A DNA stretch of 64,000 nt, taken from assembly GCA_019633425.1 (NCBI GenBank), contig WSUB01000044.1, positions 62,001 to 126,000 of the forward strand, in the 5' to 3' direction. The notes below the pieces were generated by a model, which was not told the DNA's origin, ran no database searches, and saw only the letters and a list, made by a program, of their open reading frames with translations. Positions 1-11,262 of the stretch are shown here, piece after piece. Origin of the DNA: Tulasnella sp. 424. Taxonomy: Eukaryota > Basidiomycota > Agaricomycetes > Cantharellales > Tulasnellaceae. A program made the position numbers and the translations under genes. The stretch's first letter is position 1, and every line of letters starts with the position of its first letter.

Positions 1-538
1 GGAGCAGGAGCCCTGGACCGAACTGTCAACAGCTGTATCAGGCTACCATAGTTCGCAGATGCCTCCATTCACATATCTCAAATAGTACCTGTTCCCGTTC
101 AGATCCTATGCCGGAGAATTGGCAACGGCAGTTCGGTCATCTATTCAGATCTTTGTCACCCTTCTGTAGACTTGAGTCATTAAGCTACATGATTCGTTGG
201 AACACACTCGAAGCTCATCAATAACTCGGTTCAGCTGTCAGGTGCATTGCAACCGACTGCACTCGCCCTCATATCGGGGAATCGGCCTCTAGCTAAGCTT
301 AAGGCTCCGACTCGTGCGGAAGAGTGAGTTCTCCTTTTTCAAGTAAAATGGAGATATTGGAACCACAAAGTTGTGCGGGTACCTACATCCATAGTGCATG
401 GGACTCTGCTACCGGATTTCGAGTTGTTTGGCGGTGTTGTGTAAACCGTGGCAATCGCGATTGTCCTGCCTTCTCGTTCAGAGACTGTTGCAGCAGACGC
501 CGGCTGCCAATCTACCTCGATCGAGTCCATTCAACGTC
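1..538. other. 5' flank of BTB gene, no gene seen
   Basis: No coding exon is supported here. The BTB reading frame stays open upstream to an ATG at 398, but that 47-codon extension has no counterpart in the paralogs at 59.8, 62.0 and 63.5 kb, so it is treated as leader or promoter. Nothing else stands out. Confidence 0.4.
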
Positions 539-1435
539 ATGTCATCGCAGTCGTCCACCGCAACGAACTACATCGTAAAGGCACCGTTCGACGAATCCTC
601 TATTGGCGATTGCTTCCTAAAGTCTTCCGACGGTGCCAGCTTCAAAGCGAGCCGAGCCATCCTATCGATCGCCTCCCCGTTCTTCCGCGACATGTTTGCT
701 CTCCCACAACCAGACAGTGATACCTCACATGCGACACCTGACCTGCCGACCATTCCCGTCGAGGAGGACGCCGAAATCCTGCAGACCCTCTTGACCATGT
801 TATACCCCTTGGATCCCCCAGTCATCAAATCATACGAAGTCGCCACGAAACTCGTACGGGCTTGCGACAAGTACTTGATAAGCCCGCTAAGGCTTAAATC
901 ATGTCTTCGAGATATGCTGGCTCCAGAAGCCTTCGATAGGGACCCACTCGGGGCCTACGCCCTCACGTGGAGGTTGGGTCTTGAAGAGGAGGCTAAGACT
1001 GCCTCACGATATACACACAAGCTTAACCTCCGGGATCCACCAGTCAAACGGAAAATCATCAATCAATCCGGTAGCTTCGAGGCACTCCTGGCCCTGTGCG
1101 ATATGCGTCTTCAAAGATGGGAGCAGCTGCATAGGATCGCAAAGGCTGTCAACCTCAGTGGAAACATGGGCTGCGCTGATCATTCGCATTACAAAAACGC
1201 CAGTACGTCAAGATCCTTCGAGGACTCCGAGGCCAGCGCCAGGCGGTCCTTGCTTGAACCTTATCCAGAGGAGTCCTGCCGCGTGGAGAGGATCGAGTCA
1301 TTCTTTGGTTGGACAGCGGGCACAGGAAATAAAGACTGTGCCAATTGTTGGATGAAAAGGAATCTCGCTTTACGTCAGAATGTGTCCCGTTTGTTGGAGG
1401 AACTCAAAACGTATCCTCAAACCATTTTGGGGTAG
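539..1435 (+). CDS. BTB/POZ domain protein, paralog A
   Basis: Predicted protein of 298 residues starting MSSQSSTATNY. The N-terminal third is a BTB/POZ domain (GDCFLKSSDGASFKASRAIL, then ASPFFRDMF), a dimerisation and Cullin-3-adaptor type fold. The rest is a helical region shared with the three paralogs at the right end. The C-terminal part carries a C-x2-H pair (CADH) and a C-x2-C pair (CANC) that are conserved in the paralogs, and ends PQTILG. The start at 539 is chosen because the paralogs start at the matching place (MSEQ..., MSEP...). The stop codon overlaps a good donor (GG, then GTAGGT at 1432); splicing to the acceptor at 1486 would replace the last residue with a five-residue tail. 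Cellular role unknown; large BTB families are common in agaricomycetes. Antisense neighbour TMA16 follows. Confidence 0.85.
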   Translation: MSSQSSTATNYIVKAPFDESSIGDCFLKSSDGASFKASRAILSIASPFFRDMFALPQPDSDTSHATPDLPTIPVEEDAEILQTLLTMLYPLDPPVIKSYEVATKLVRACDKYLISPLRLKSCLRDMLAPEAFDRDPLGAYALTWRLGLEEEAKTASRYTHKLNLRDPPVKRKIINQSGSFEALLALCDMRLQRWEQLHRIAKAVNLSGNMGCADHSHYKNASTSRSFEDSEASARRSLLEPYPEESCRVERIESFFGWTAGTGNKDCANCWMKRNLALRQNVSRLLEELKTYPQTILG

Positions 1436-1726
1436 GTCTCACTCCTCGTCGTTGGGTTTTCACTTTGCACTGAGCGCCCATCATAGGATCGTTCAAGAGT
1501 GACAGTGGCAAATAATGTTGATTTAGTCCGCGTTGAGAAGCTGTTGATCCATCTGAAACCTAGACTCTAGGGAGGTTCTTAGTGTAAATACATAGCCAAT
1601 GTTACCCGTCAGCTGGATGTATTTATGCGTGCAGCCGCTCGACCTAGAGCGATGCTTCCCAGTCAAAATCTGTAAATTCAGAAATAATACAAAACGAGGT
1701 TCAAATATGCGCGTTAGCAAAGGGGC

Positions 1727-2476
1727 TTAATCAATTGCCATGACATTGGGGTCCTTCGCTGCTGCCTTGGACACCGCCTTAGCTTCTTTGGCCGCTTTTG
1801 CCTCAAGCTCCTCTTCTCGCCTTCCTCGCCGAGTGATAACGAACTTCTCATGATCCGCACTTGACACCCTTATCATACGAAGAAGTGGAAGGTAGTTCGG
1901 GTCTCCGTCTTCCCACTTGCGGAAAAGTTCAACCGTCGTTGGATCGGTGAGGTCTGGAATCTCTGAAAAAAAAAAGGCGTTAAAGATGGGAAGAGAAAAG
2001 AATAAGGCGACCTTGCCTTACCTAGGCCAGTACGATATTCCTCTTTATCAGCCTCCTTGGCAGCCAGTAGCTTGTCTTCTTTCGAGCTCCGTGGTTCGCC
2101 TTTCCTCCGGGTTGCTGCCTCTTCCGCAATGGCAACATCATGCCGGTGCAACCACACATCTTTTATAATGTCATGAATCTCAGGAAGGGTGAGTGATGGG
2201 ACGTCAGATGTTAGGGCATGGTGAAAGAAGACAAATCGGTCGTCTACAGACATGTCGTTAGCATGGTGATCACCAGAGAAGGGAAAACGGAAACGACCAA
2301 CTTCGCTCGTTTTGGACTTTGCCTCGTTTAGATTTCGCAGAGGTCAACTTGTGTTGCCGTAGATGTGCTCGTTCCAATTGAGCTGCTTTGCGGGACTGGG
2401 GGTGGAACAGTTTCTCCTTTGGCTTCGGCTTTGAATGCCCTTTGCTCCTAAATAGCGGAGCTTTAGATATAGGCAT
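1727..2476 (-). CDS. TMA16: Ribosome biogenesis factor TMA16
   Basis: Three exons: 2476-2302, 2243-2032, 1962-1727 (introns 58 and 69 nt, donors GTTGGT and GTAAGG). The product, about 207 residues, shows TMA16-family landmarks in order: a basic N-terminus with FHPQSRKAAQLERAHLRQ, a helical middle segment, and the signature YRTGLEIPDLTDPTTVELF near the centre, followed by a lysine- and alanine-rich tail. TMA16 is a nucleolar 60S pre-ribosome-associated protein. The start MPISKAP is preferred because family members begin with a short basic tail; an ATG at 2596 would add 40 unlike residues. Exon 1 must splice from A to GTTGGT to restore NERNDRFVFFHHAL. The gene is divergent from BUD6. Confidence 0.86.
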
Positions 2477-2784
2477 AACACTTCGGAATAATGATGTGCG
2501 GACTAACGGAGTAGCTCTAACCTTAGATTGGGGGTTTCCGACCATCACGGGAAGAGGGGTGAAAATCGAGGGAGTCGTGAGATCGCCGCGAACCAAACAG
2601 GGGCATCCGCTGGTCCGAACCCGAATCTCCTACACCCCTCCTCTTCCTTATACCCGGCGCTCTTGCTGTCTCACTATCCTATACCTCTGACGCCCTTCAT
2701 CAACATCTAGGGGGCCAACCTGGCGCGCCATCGCTGATCCTCATTCACCAACCCAGACAAGCCCCGAACCGTTCAAACAAGAAG
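2477..2784. promoter_or_regulatory. Shared intergenic region TMA16/BUD6
   Basis: This 308-bp stretch lies between the divergent starts of TMA16 and BUD6 and must hold both promoters. A pyrimidine-rich run lies around 2625-2700. No defined factor site can be assigned. Confidence 0.45.
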
Positions 2785-5700
2785 ATGGCCACTGATATTG
2801 CTCGACATCGTCCCAACGGATCCAGCTCTTCAGTTCATGGTCGAACAAACAGTACAAGGTCATCAGGAAGTGGCGGCGGCTCTTCATCCGAAACTCCGGT
2901 TACTTCCCGGTCCTCCGGTGGTAGGAGTCGTGGTGGACCGAGTGGGGGAGTCGAGTCCACTGTGACCCGTCTCCTCGTGGCTATCAAGCAGCTGCTAGAA
3001 TCCTTAACATCATGGAGCACCAGAGCTCTAACGGAGCAAGATGTTAGCGACGTATATGTCCGTCTTGGGAACGACTTCAATGCCTGTGTTGTCGCTTTTG
3101 CATCCTTTGACATCGATATGAGGCAAGTTCATGTTTCTATGTTTGGCCTTCAAACCCTCTCATCTTTCGTTTTCTTTCGTTATCACCTCCTTTAGGGAGT
3201 TGCGCAGTGTTCCGGAAGACTTAAGACATGTCCTCGAAACTTGTCTGGCGGAGGATGCAACACCTGAGACACTGGAGCGTTTCCTTCCGCAGGTCCGCGA
3301 GATCATCACCGACCTACTTCAGGGTCTTCGCAACAAGCAATCCCAGTTTCGCGCCATGACTCAGGAGAAGTCGCAGCGGCGTGCCGAGAGGCAGAATTCA
3401 ACAAGCACAAGTGCCTCAGGAAAACGGCCAAGTGGGCGGGCGAGCTCAAAACCGCGGCCACTGCCTGCACCTCAGATCCCGGAGGAAGAACCACTACATC
3501 CCAGTCCTCCGCCATTGCCTTCAGAGCCGATACCCCCACCAGTGCAAGCACCCCCACCCCAAGCGGTTGCGTCTGCTATTCCCGGGAGGATGTCTCTTGG
3601 TCGGAGGAAACACTCCGGAAGCGTCCCTCGAGCCGGGTCGCCTTTGTCCCTGATGTCCGACGGCGATGGCGCCCGCGCTGGTCCAAGTGTCGCAACAAGT
3701 CCCCGCAAAGCATCCGTTAACGCGTCCGCAATTGCCGACGCAGACGGTTTGGCCGAACTAGCAGCAAATGCAAGCGCCACCGAGGAGAAACTCAGATCCC
3801 CCGCGCCACGGAAGGTCAGTTTGGCCGCCGCAAACAAGCCTACCCCAGAGCGAGATCAAGCAGTCGAAGATCTATCTTCAGACTCTATCGTATCTAGCGC
3901 CACAATTACCCCATTGCCAGGTGATACTCCTCCAAAGCTGCCGAAACAACTACCTGCAGTCTCGCCGGACGTTAAGCGCTATTCTTTGATCGATAAGCCT
4001 ATCGGATCACCACCCTCCACTTCCGGGATTGCATATCCATTCCCGAATGTAACCCCTTCGTCTTCATCCGGTCCTGCATTTAACCTCGTATCGGCCACCC
4101 CATCCCCACCCCCTCAATCAGGCTCAACGGTTGGCATTCCATCCGCTCCAGAAAGTCCTCTTGACCCAGCATTAGCTAGTCAAGAACCCGCCGTGGAAAG
4201 CTCCCTAGTGGCACTCCAGAAAAGTGATGCTCTGGAGCGCAAAGCCTCAAAACGGTTCTCCTCGTATACTTTCACCAAAATGGCTGGAGGGCCAGCCGTC
4301 ATTGGGAGTCTGAAGCAACTAGGGTCGAGCAAGAACCTGAACCGGCGTTCAATCGCGCCGTCGGCTTCGATCGGTCAGCTAACTACTCAGGACTTGGAAG
4401 CCTTGGCCGAAGTCGACGAAAACAGACCAGTGAGCCCGATGAAGCGAAATAGCGTTGTCAACTTGGCCGATGGATTGGAGAGGAAAGGCAAGAGTCCAAT
4501 TCCTGGTCAGGCCCCACCGGTGCCATCATTACCAGAAGCCGCGAGGTCATCCCCTATCAGTAGCCGGGGGACGTCGCCCATGAGGCGACAAGGAACAGCC
4601 GAAATCAAGCCTCCGGCGGACAAACCGACCGTCAATGGCGTCGCCAGCAGGCCAGGCACCAGGCCCAGCACCCCAGCCCCCCAGCCTCTGACTGTATTCT
4701 TGCAAGTGGGCCGTCATGTGAAGAAGGTCACCATCGATCCGGATAACCCCCTCTCGTTCGCGTCACTGCGAGTTCTTTTTGTGGACAAATTTGCCTATAA
4801 CCCGGGTCAGGACAACTTCCCAGCGATTTACATTCGCGATTCCCACAGTGGAGTGCAATACGAGATGGAAGACATCGACGAAGTTAAGGACGGCTGCCTC
4901 CTGTCCTTGAATATTGAACGTAAGCTATGTCATTGACTTGATAGTGGCATCACAACTAATTGTCTCCACATGAAAGCACTCGATCAAGTTAAGCAACACA
5001 TCGACCTCCAGATGGCAACATTGACCGGCGAAATCAAAGACCTCCGATCTGCCATTAATGCTCAGAAGCGACAATCACTTGTGCCGCCGCAGCTGGTCGT
5101 CGGAGACAGCAACCCTTCCACCCCTCAGGCTTCTCGTCCAACAGAGCAACAATTCAATCTGCTTGCCCGTAGGCTTTCACGACTACGGACGGACGATGGG
5201 AAAGGGCAGTCGGCGAACTTCAGTACGCCCAAGCCATTGATGCAGCCTCTAGTCGAGCAGACGACCGGTGGTACTTATCAGCCACTCGCGCCCCAAACGA
5301 CTGGAGGTTCGTCATGGACGTTTAGCTCCGACGGCGGTACCACTGTCAGGATCGTAAACGACCTTAAAACTCAGTTCGACGAAATCCAAAATCTGCGGAG
5401 AGATTTGGGCGTCATGCGGCAAGTATATGTCGACTTTATCACTCAAACGAAAGAGTCGCTTGGCGCACTCCGCACGCAAACAGCCAATGTAAAGGATTTG
5501 GCCACCGCAAAGGTCGGCGGGGCACGCGCCTACATCAACTCTGGCAAGACCAATCTCGATACGCGAACTCAGACGGTCTTGACCAAGGTCGAGGAGCTCC
5601 AGGATACAGTCGAAAGTTTGAAGGAGGATGTCCTTAAGCGCCACGTGTCGCCCAAGTCGTCCATTATGAAGACCCTGACCGCCGACGTCGCAGCCACGAA

Positions 5701-6520
5701 AGCCGAGCTGGAATCGCTAAAGGAGCATATCGCAACGGTGAAGCCGATGTGGAAGAAGACATGGGAGGAGGAGCTGCAAAACATTGTCGATGAACAGGGA
5801 TTCCTGACGCATCAGGAAGAGCTCATCGAGGATTTGATTGAAGATTACAAAGCTCTCAGCGAAGTCTTTGGTCACGTCGAGAAGATTGTCACCGTCCGAA
5901 ACACCACGATGACCACAAGCGGTTTTGGCAGAGGTGGCCGCGTCATGCGGACAGGCAAGCAATTTCGTCCACCACCACCGGAGCCCGGCTCAAACGGGTT
6001 GAGCACCCTCATGCTTGAGATCCGGGGCGCTCAACCTGACCCGGAAAAGCGACTTAAAGCGATCGAGGCCAACCAGAAAGCCCGGCACAAGGAACTCATG
6101 AGTCGTTCCAACGAGTTTCAAGAGGAATTAGGGGATTTCGTCGCAGGAAGGAAGTTGAAGAAGACCGGAGGGGTCGAAGAAGCGGAGAGACTTCGACAGG
6201 CAAGAAATGACTATACGTTGAAGAACATGTTTTCCCCCGCAACCGGTGGAGTTACTGGTGGAGGCATGGTGAACGCGGCCACGCCGGGAGTCGGGGGCAC
6301 TGGATCTCCGACGAAAGCTGGAGGTGGATCCTCAGGAGCCGGTCTTGGTATGGCCGGCGTGACGTTCGCATCGGCACCCCTTCTAGACGACTCGGACGAC
6401 GACGGGGACGATGGTTCACCTCCTCCACCTCCCCCCGCAGTACGGAAGTCAGGCGGATTTTTCAGCGGTCTCGCTGGCTTGACGTTTTCGAAGGCCCCCG
6501 ACGTGCCAGATTCGCCCTAA
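2785..6520 (+). CDS. BUD6: BUD6/AIP3 actin- and formin-binding polarity factor
   Basis: Exons 2785-3122, 3196-4919 and 4977-6520 give 1201 residues. Order: Ser/Gly-rich start; a conserved N-terminal helical block (about 59-150, VTRLLVAIKQLLESLTSW); a long proline/serine-rich disordered part; then the AIP3 core (about 610-1010) with TVFLQVGRHVKKVTIDPDNP, a lysine-rich coiled coil and a C-terminal Gly/Pro-rich tail. Bud6 promotes formin-driven actin cable nucleation at growing tips and septa. Intron 1 (73 nt) starts AG/GCAAGT, a GC-AG intron: only this junction reads DIDMRELRSVPEDL in frame, while the nearby GT gives the wrong frame. The second junction reads LNIE-P-LDQVKQ. A second copy of the N-terminal block with the same GC-AG intron lies at 57.7-58.3 kb. 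Confidence 0.9.
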
Positions 6521-7010
6521 TCCCGCAAGTGTGACCGACCCACAGATACCTAATATCTCACTCCCCCTCCACCCCGGACTATATTTGTTTGCTATGTTAC
6601 TCGTTACTCGTTTCGTGTTATTTTCATTCTTTGCCCTTGTTGTTAGTACTAGGTTTTGGTCTATTGCGGAATTTGCATGCTAGATCGTTCACGTTGTTCG
6701 CTTCGATGGGAAGTGGAGGTTGGATCGGTCGACATAACGTCAAAGGAACGAAGTTTTTTAACCCGGAAATAAATACAAATGCAACGGTACAGAAGGAAAT
6801 AAATCAAGTACGAATGGCGTATTTAATACGATTACAGGGCCTCCGGGTATCCGACTTTGAAGGCCTCGAAAAGGAATGGAAGGGATATCTGCTAAATCGC
6901 AACTGAAAAGGCGCAATAAATAATTGAACGGAACGCAGGGATTGATCAGAAGATGGGTCTACGAAGCAATGAATTAGTTGTGGAGAAAATAGCGCACAGG
7001 ACCTGTAGAC
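6521..7010. other. Convergent intergenic region BUD6/HSL1-like
   Basis: This 490-bp interval separates two convergent genes and should hold both 3' ends. It is AT-rich around 6760-6940. An open frame at 6589-6906 has no recognisable protein features. No gene is called. Confidence 0.4.
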
Positions 7011-10000
7011 TTACGACAAGTAGTCGGACTCGATGAACCTTCCACCCGAGCTCAGAGCGGGACTTGGAGCGCCACCGCTGCTTCGAGACGATGTATAACC
7101 GGTCGACGAAGCGCTGCCACCCGTAAGGTTCGGAACGAGTCTCAAAGTCGTTTGACCAACGTGATAGCTGTTCCTCTGACTGGACCGATTCGTGGTTGAA
7201 AGACCTCCGGGAACGTCCAACTCCCACTCACGACGTAGTCGGTTGAAGATGAGCTTGAATGAGGACAAGGCACCTTTTTCTTGTACCAAGGTCAAGGAGG
7301 TGATGTAGCCGGCAAGTGCGTGTGATGAGCTGGTATGACTGAATTCGACGCGGAAGCGGACGGCTTTGACGACGGCCATAACACCGGCAGGATCTACGGG
7401 GAAAGAGAAGGGAACCTTAGCCAATTATCATAAAAGACGATGCACCAGTTGGATTATAGCTTACCTCGAACTTCATCCAATTTGCACTTCAAAATCCCTC
7501 CGGTTGGACCCTCAGAGTTCTGCAAAACCACACCGACACCAAAACTCCTCAATAGCTTCCGGCACTCGTCCCTGGTAATGCGGGGATCGTAGACCGAGAG
7601 AAGGCTGTACGAAGCTGGTTTAAAGGTGAAGAGGTTCGCAAACCACGATTTCTTTTGGGCGACGGAGACGGTTTGCGGGACTGAGGGGAAGATCGAGTGT
7701 GCCGTCGAGTGCGTAGCTGTCGAGCCGGTATCGGACAGGTATGGAGAGTCTTCGCCTAAAAGAGTGGGGAAAAGGTTAAAAGGCTCGTCCTGGACGAAGG
7801 ATTAACCATAACCATAACTCACTGTACATGCTCTGCCTCTTCTGCTTCGCCCACATCACATCCTCCTGGGGTAAAACAATCTGCACGTGCTTCTCCCCCA
7901 TAGGCGTTCTCTTCGGCGCACCATCAGACCGAATGGAGGACCTCGGCTTCAACCCCTCTGCGTTCGACCCATTCGACCCTCTCTGAACATGATGCGAATT
8001 CGCCCGAGGTCGAGTCTCTCCGTTGGGACCGTATCCGCCTCCTCTTGGTCCCCCATTCTCCTTGTCCGACGCCTCTGAGCCTTGAGAATATGACCTCATC
8101 CTAGCCGGTTGGGAAGGCATCGGGGAAGTCGCCGCCCGCCTTGCAGTGGGTGGGGGATGGTACGGTCCCCCGCTATGTCGATATTGTGGCTGTTGAGCGC
8201 GAGGACCATTGACAATCCGATGTGGAGCAGACACTTCTGGATAGTTGGCGATACCCAATCCATACGGCGCGTTCGGGTGCTCAATCACGCTCGACCTGTG
8301 GTTGCTGCTGTTATTGTTGTACCGCGCTGCGTTGGGCTGGACATCTTGCGCTTCCTCCGGTGCATCTTCGTACCGACTGTTCCCTTCATTGAACGCGAAC
8401 CCACCTTCCAACGGAGTGGGAGGTGGAGCAGCAGCGGACACGGCCGATCGGAACGCAGCAGCACCCCCATCCGGATTCTGAGCATAGTTCAGCGCAGCCA
8501 TCGCCAAAGCCTGAAGGTCGGGCGAGCCCCCGCTCATAGACGACTGCTTGGCTTGGATCGAGGCAAGCTGCTCCGCGATCTGCTTGAAGAACATTTGCAG
8601 TGTCTCGTCCCCGACCAGAGGTACTTGCAGCGGGGAAGTGGGGATGCCCGCGGACGACCGAGTGGACGTAGAGTTAGTGGACATCGCGGAATGGGAGGAG
8701 TTGTTGGACACGCGGCGAGTATTGTTGTCGGTCTGGATGGGTGGAGGTCTAGCGGGCGTTGCATCCTGAAGAGTGATTGCGGGGACGGCGGGGAGCTGTC
8801 GGGAAGTGGTGGATGGCTCTGAAGAAGTTGGGATAGCTTGAGCTGGAACAGTTGACACGACATGAGTAGGTGTGTCTTTGACGGTGGCTGAAGGCGTGGC
8901 GCTTTGAGATTCGACGGCAGGATTCTCGGTAGCACGCCGAGGCGTTGGCGCATCCGGACGAGCAGGAAGGTCGGATTCCTTGGGAGTCGTCGGTAGGGAT
9001 GAGACCTCGAGGTCGGCAGTGCCCTGACGAGGAGACGGTGCCAATGATTCCGGCTTAGCCGTCTTGGGAGGCTCAGGAGCAGGAAGCACCGGTGCAGGTT
9101 TCTTCGTTGGTGGTGCCCTCTTCTTGGGCTCGTCAGGCGCATCGTCCGAGTCCATATTGTAGTTCTCGAGTTGCTTCAAGCGGTACTTCATAAGCAGGGA
9201 ATAGACAGCCTTCTCCCAGGTTTTCTCGTCGCTGAGGAGAGCCTTGATGATTTCCTCGTCGGGGGCACCATGCCACAGGATCTGGAGGTTGCGGAAAATA
9301 TCGCCGTCGATTTCCTCTTCCGACTTGACAGGCTTCTCGACCTCCTCCAGAGTGGGCGGTAGAATAACGGGTACTTTCATAGGGCGTGGTGGGCGCGAGA
9401 GGTAGAAGGGGTGTTTGAGGATTTCTGGTATCTGCGTTACGAGGCGAGTGGTAAGTAAAAGAGAATTAATATCCCAAGTACACCAGTCTCTCGTACCGTG
9501 ATGCGTTTCTTGACATCCTTCTCCAACATTCGCCGAAGTAGATCTTTCGCCATAGGGTCGATATCATGCGGCATAATGAACCGCCCGTCTCGAACTTTAT
9601 CCAACAGCACTCGAACGTTGTCGTCGTCAAAGGGAAGCCTCCCCGCAAGGAGCGCGTACAGGATAACACCGCAGGACCAGATGTCGGAGACGGAGCCGTG
9701 GTACGCCGCACCTGCGACTACCTCCGGACTAGCATAATGAGGGCTCCCACAGCTGGTCTTGAGCAGAGCGTCTCCTCCTTCCCAAGCGGCCATGCCAAAG
9801 TCGGCAACCTTGATGTTTCGGTCCTTGTCGAGTAAAAGGTTTTCGGGTTTGAGATCCCGATGGGCGATGTTGAAGCGGTGGCAGTAGTCGACCGCGTTGA
9901 TAATTTGTTGGAAGTAGTGAACGGCTTCTGCGACAGGTAGACGACCGCGTTGGACGAGGTAATCGAAGAGCTCGCCGCCTTGAACGTATTCCATCACGAG

Positions 10001-10556
10001 GTAACTGCCCACACCCGAAATAAATGTTCAGCCGATTGCGTTTATACCAAAAGAACCGGAGAAACGCTCAAAGAGAAAACTCACAGTTCGCTCTTGGTCT
10101 CCCAAACATCGTACAAACTCAGCACGTTCGGGTGGTCAATGAGCTTCATGATGACGATTTCGCGTTCGATGGCGAGAAGGATCTTGTCCTCTTCTTCGCC
10201 CGCATGAGCCATGGACATTCGAGAGTTGACCAAGGCATGTTTTGATACGATCTTGACTGCCGCGTATTCTCCCGTTTTGGCATGTCGAGCGATTCGAACG
10301 TGGCCTGATGATGGTTGAACAAAGAAGAGTGAAAGGACGGGATGTGAGTGTAACGAGGAGGACGTCGAGTGTAACGAGGAGGACGTCGAGGGTCAGGGAT
10401 TCGGCGCGTCGCTCAGGGTCTAATGACGAAAAAGACTGCAGACGCACCTGAACTGCCTTTGCCAATGGTTCTCCCGATGTGCCAGTTTCCAATCATCTTG
10501 GTCTTGTTAGGCTTCTTGCTACGGATCTTTGCTGTACTTGATTCATTGTCGGCCAT
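7011..10556 (-). CDS. NIM1/HSL1/CDR2-family cell-cycle Ser/Thr kinase
   Basis: Six exons: 10556-10448, 10304-10085, 10004-9497, 9431-7823, 7755-7465, 7393-7011; 1039 residues. The kinase domain (about 24-290) has the glycine loop GKGSSGHV, catalytic [10 protein letters not shown] (Asp near 160), DFGMA and an SNF1/AMPK-type activation segment [14 protein letters not shown]. Behind it comes a UBA-like helix pair ([14 protein letters not shown]), then roughly 400 disordered residues rich in Pro/Ser/Thr. The C-terminus (about 810-960) looks like a KA1-type membrane-binding domain: a segment ending [19 protein letters not shown] and a paired strand-helix with [17 protein letters not shown]. That layout matches Hsl1/Gin4/Kcc4 and fission yeast Cdr2, which sit at the cortex or septum and restrain Wee1. 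The stop overlaps GTAAGT, so a small further exon cannot be excluded. Intron 1 carries a 21-bp tandem repeat. Confidence 0.88.
10346..10388. repeat. 21-bp tandem repeat in kinase intron 1
   Basis: Two perfect copies of a 21-bp unit beginning GAGTGTAACGAGG lie side by side inside the 143-nt first intron of the NIM1-family kinase gene, the longest intron of that gene. It is probably a slippage product, and intron length may vary between strains. Confidence 0.7.
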
Positions 10557-11262
10557 GGCTTGCTGGTTGGCTGTTGCGCTTGAAAGAGTAAAAGGAGCGA
10601 CTGGGGGGACGAGAGTCGGTGGAGAGCGGGATGAGGGTGATCGCTGGGATACAAAGAAAAGAGAATGAAAGAATGGAATGAAGATAAAGGAGTGTCTTGT
10701 GTGGTGTCGGGTGGTCGCTGTGGACGAGCTATGTCGAAAGGTTGAGGGGAGGTGAGAGATGCGACATGCCTCGTTAAACCGTAAACGAGTCGAGAATGAA
10801 ATCAGTCCAAGCGGTAAACAAACAACACACACTGCACATATCTCAACGTCCCTCGAAAGCCTGCAATACTTTCTTTCAGGGGGCGAGGAACGCTCAGTTT
10901 ACGATATTGGTGCCGGAGACATCGACAGACCCTGCGACGAACGTTAGGCTTATGCACGCGCACGCGACTCCCAGCCACATTCGGGATATAAATAATTACT
11001 TTGAGACGAAAGAGACCCTAGAGATGCATTTGCAATAAATACAAGGGATAAGGAAAAAGGCCGATCCGAGAAATGCAGAAAATAAGAAAGAGAACAGGAC
11101 ACTTGGGACAAACCCCCAAATCTCGACCATGAATAAAAACCGAAGCCATATTAACGAATAAAGCACCCAGACCCTAAATAGAATTGAGCAATGCTGAGCG
11201 ATAGGGAGAGTCCGAGTCCTTGGATCAAGGAAGTCGAGCGAACCGAAAGGCGCGTCCCCCGT
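10557..11262. other. Kinase promoter and 3' end of the next gene
   Basis: This 706-bp gap lies between the start of the kinase and the stop of the membrane protein gene, both on the minus strand. The part next to 10556 is pyrimidine-rich on the coding strand, as in many fungal leaders. Small frames here show no protein features. Confidence 0.4.

Noticed and set aside
6589..6906. 105-codon plus-strand frame after BUD6
   Set aside because: Lies in the likely 3' region, starts with a hydrophobic T-rich translation and has no homologous feature.
8109..8822. 237-codon open frame on the plus strand
   Set aside because: Antisense to the disordered part of the NIM1-family kinase, whose minus-strand frame has clear domains on both sides. 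The plus frame is a low-complexity shadow.
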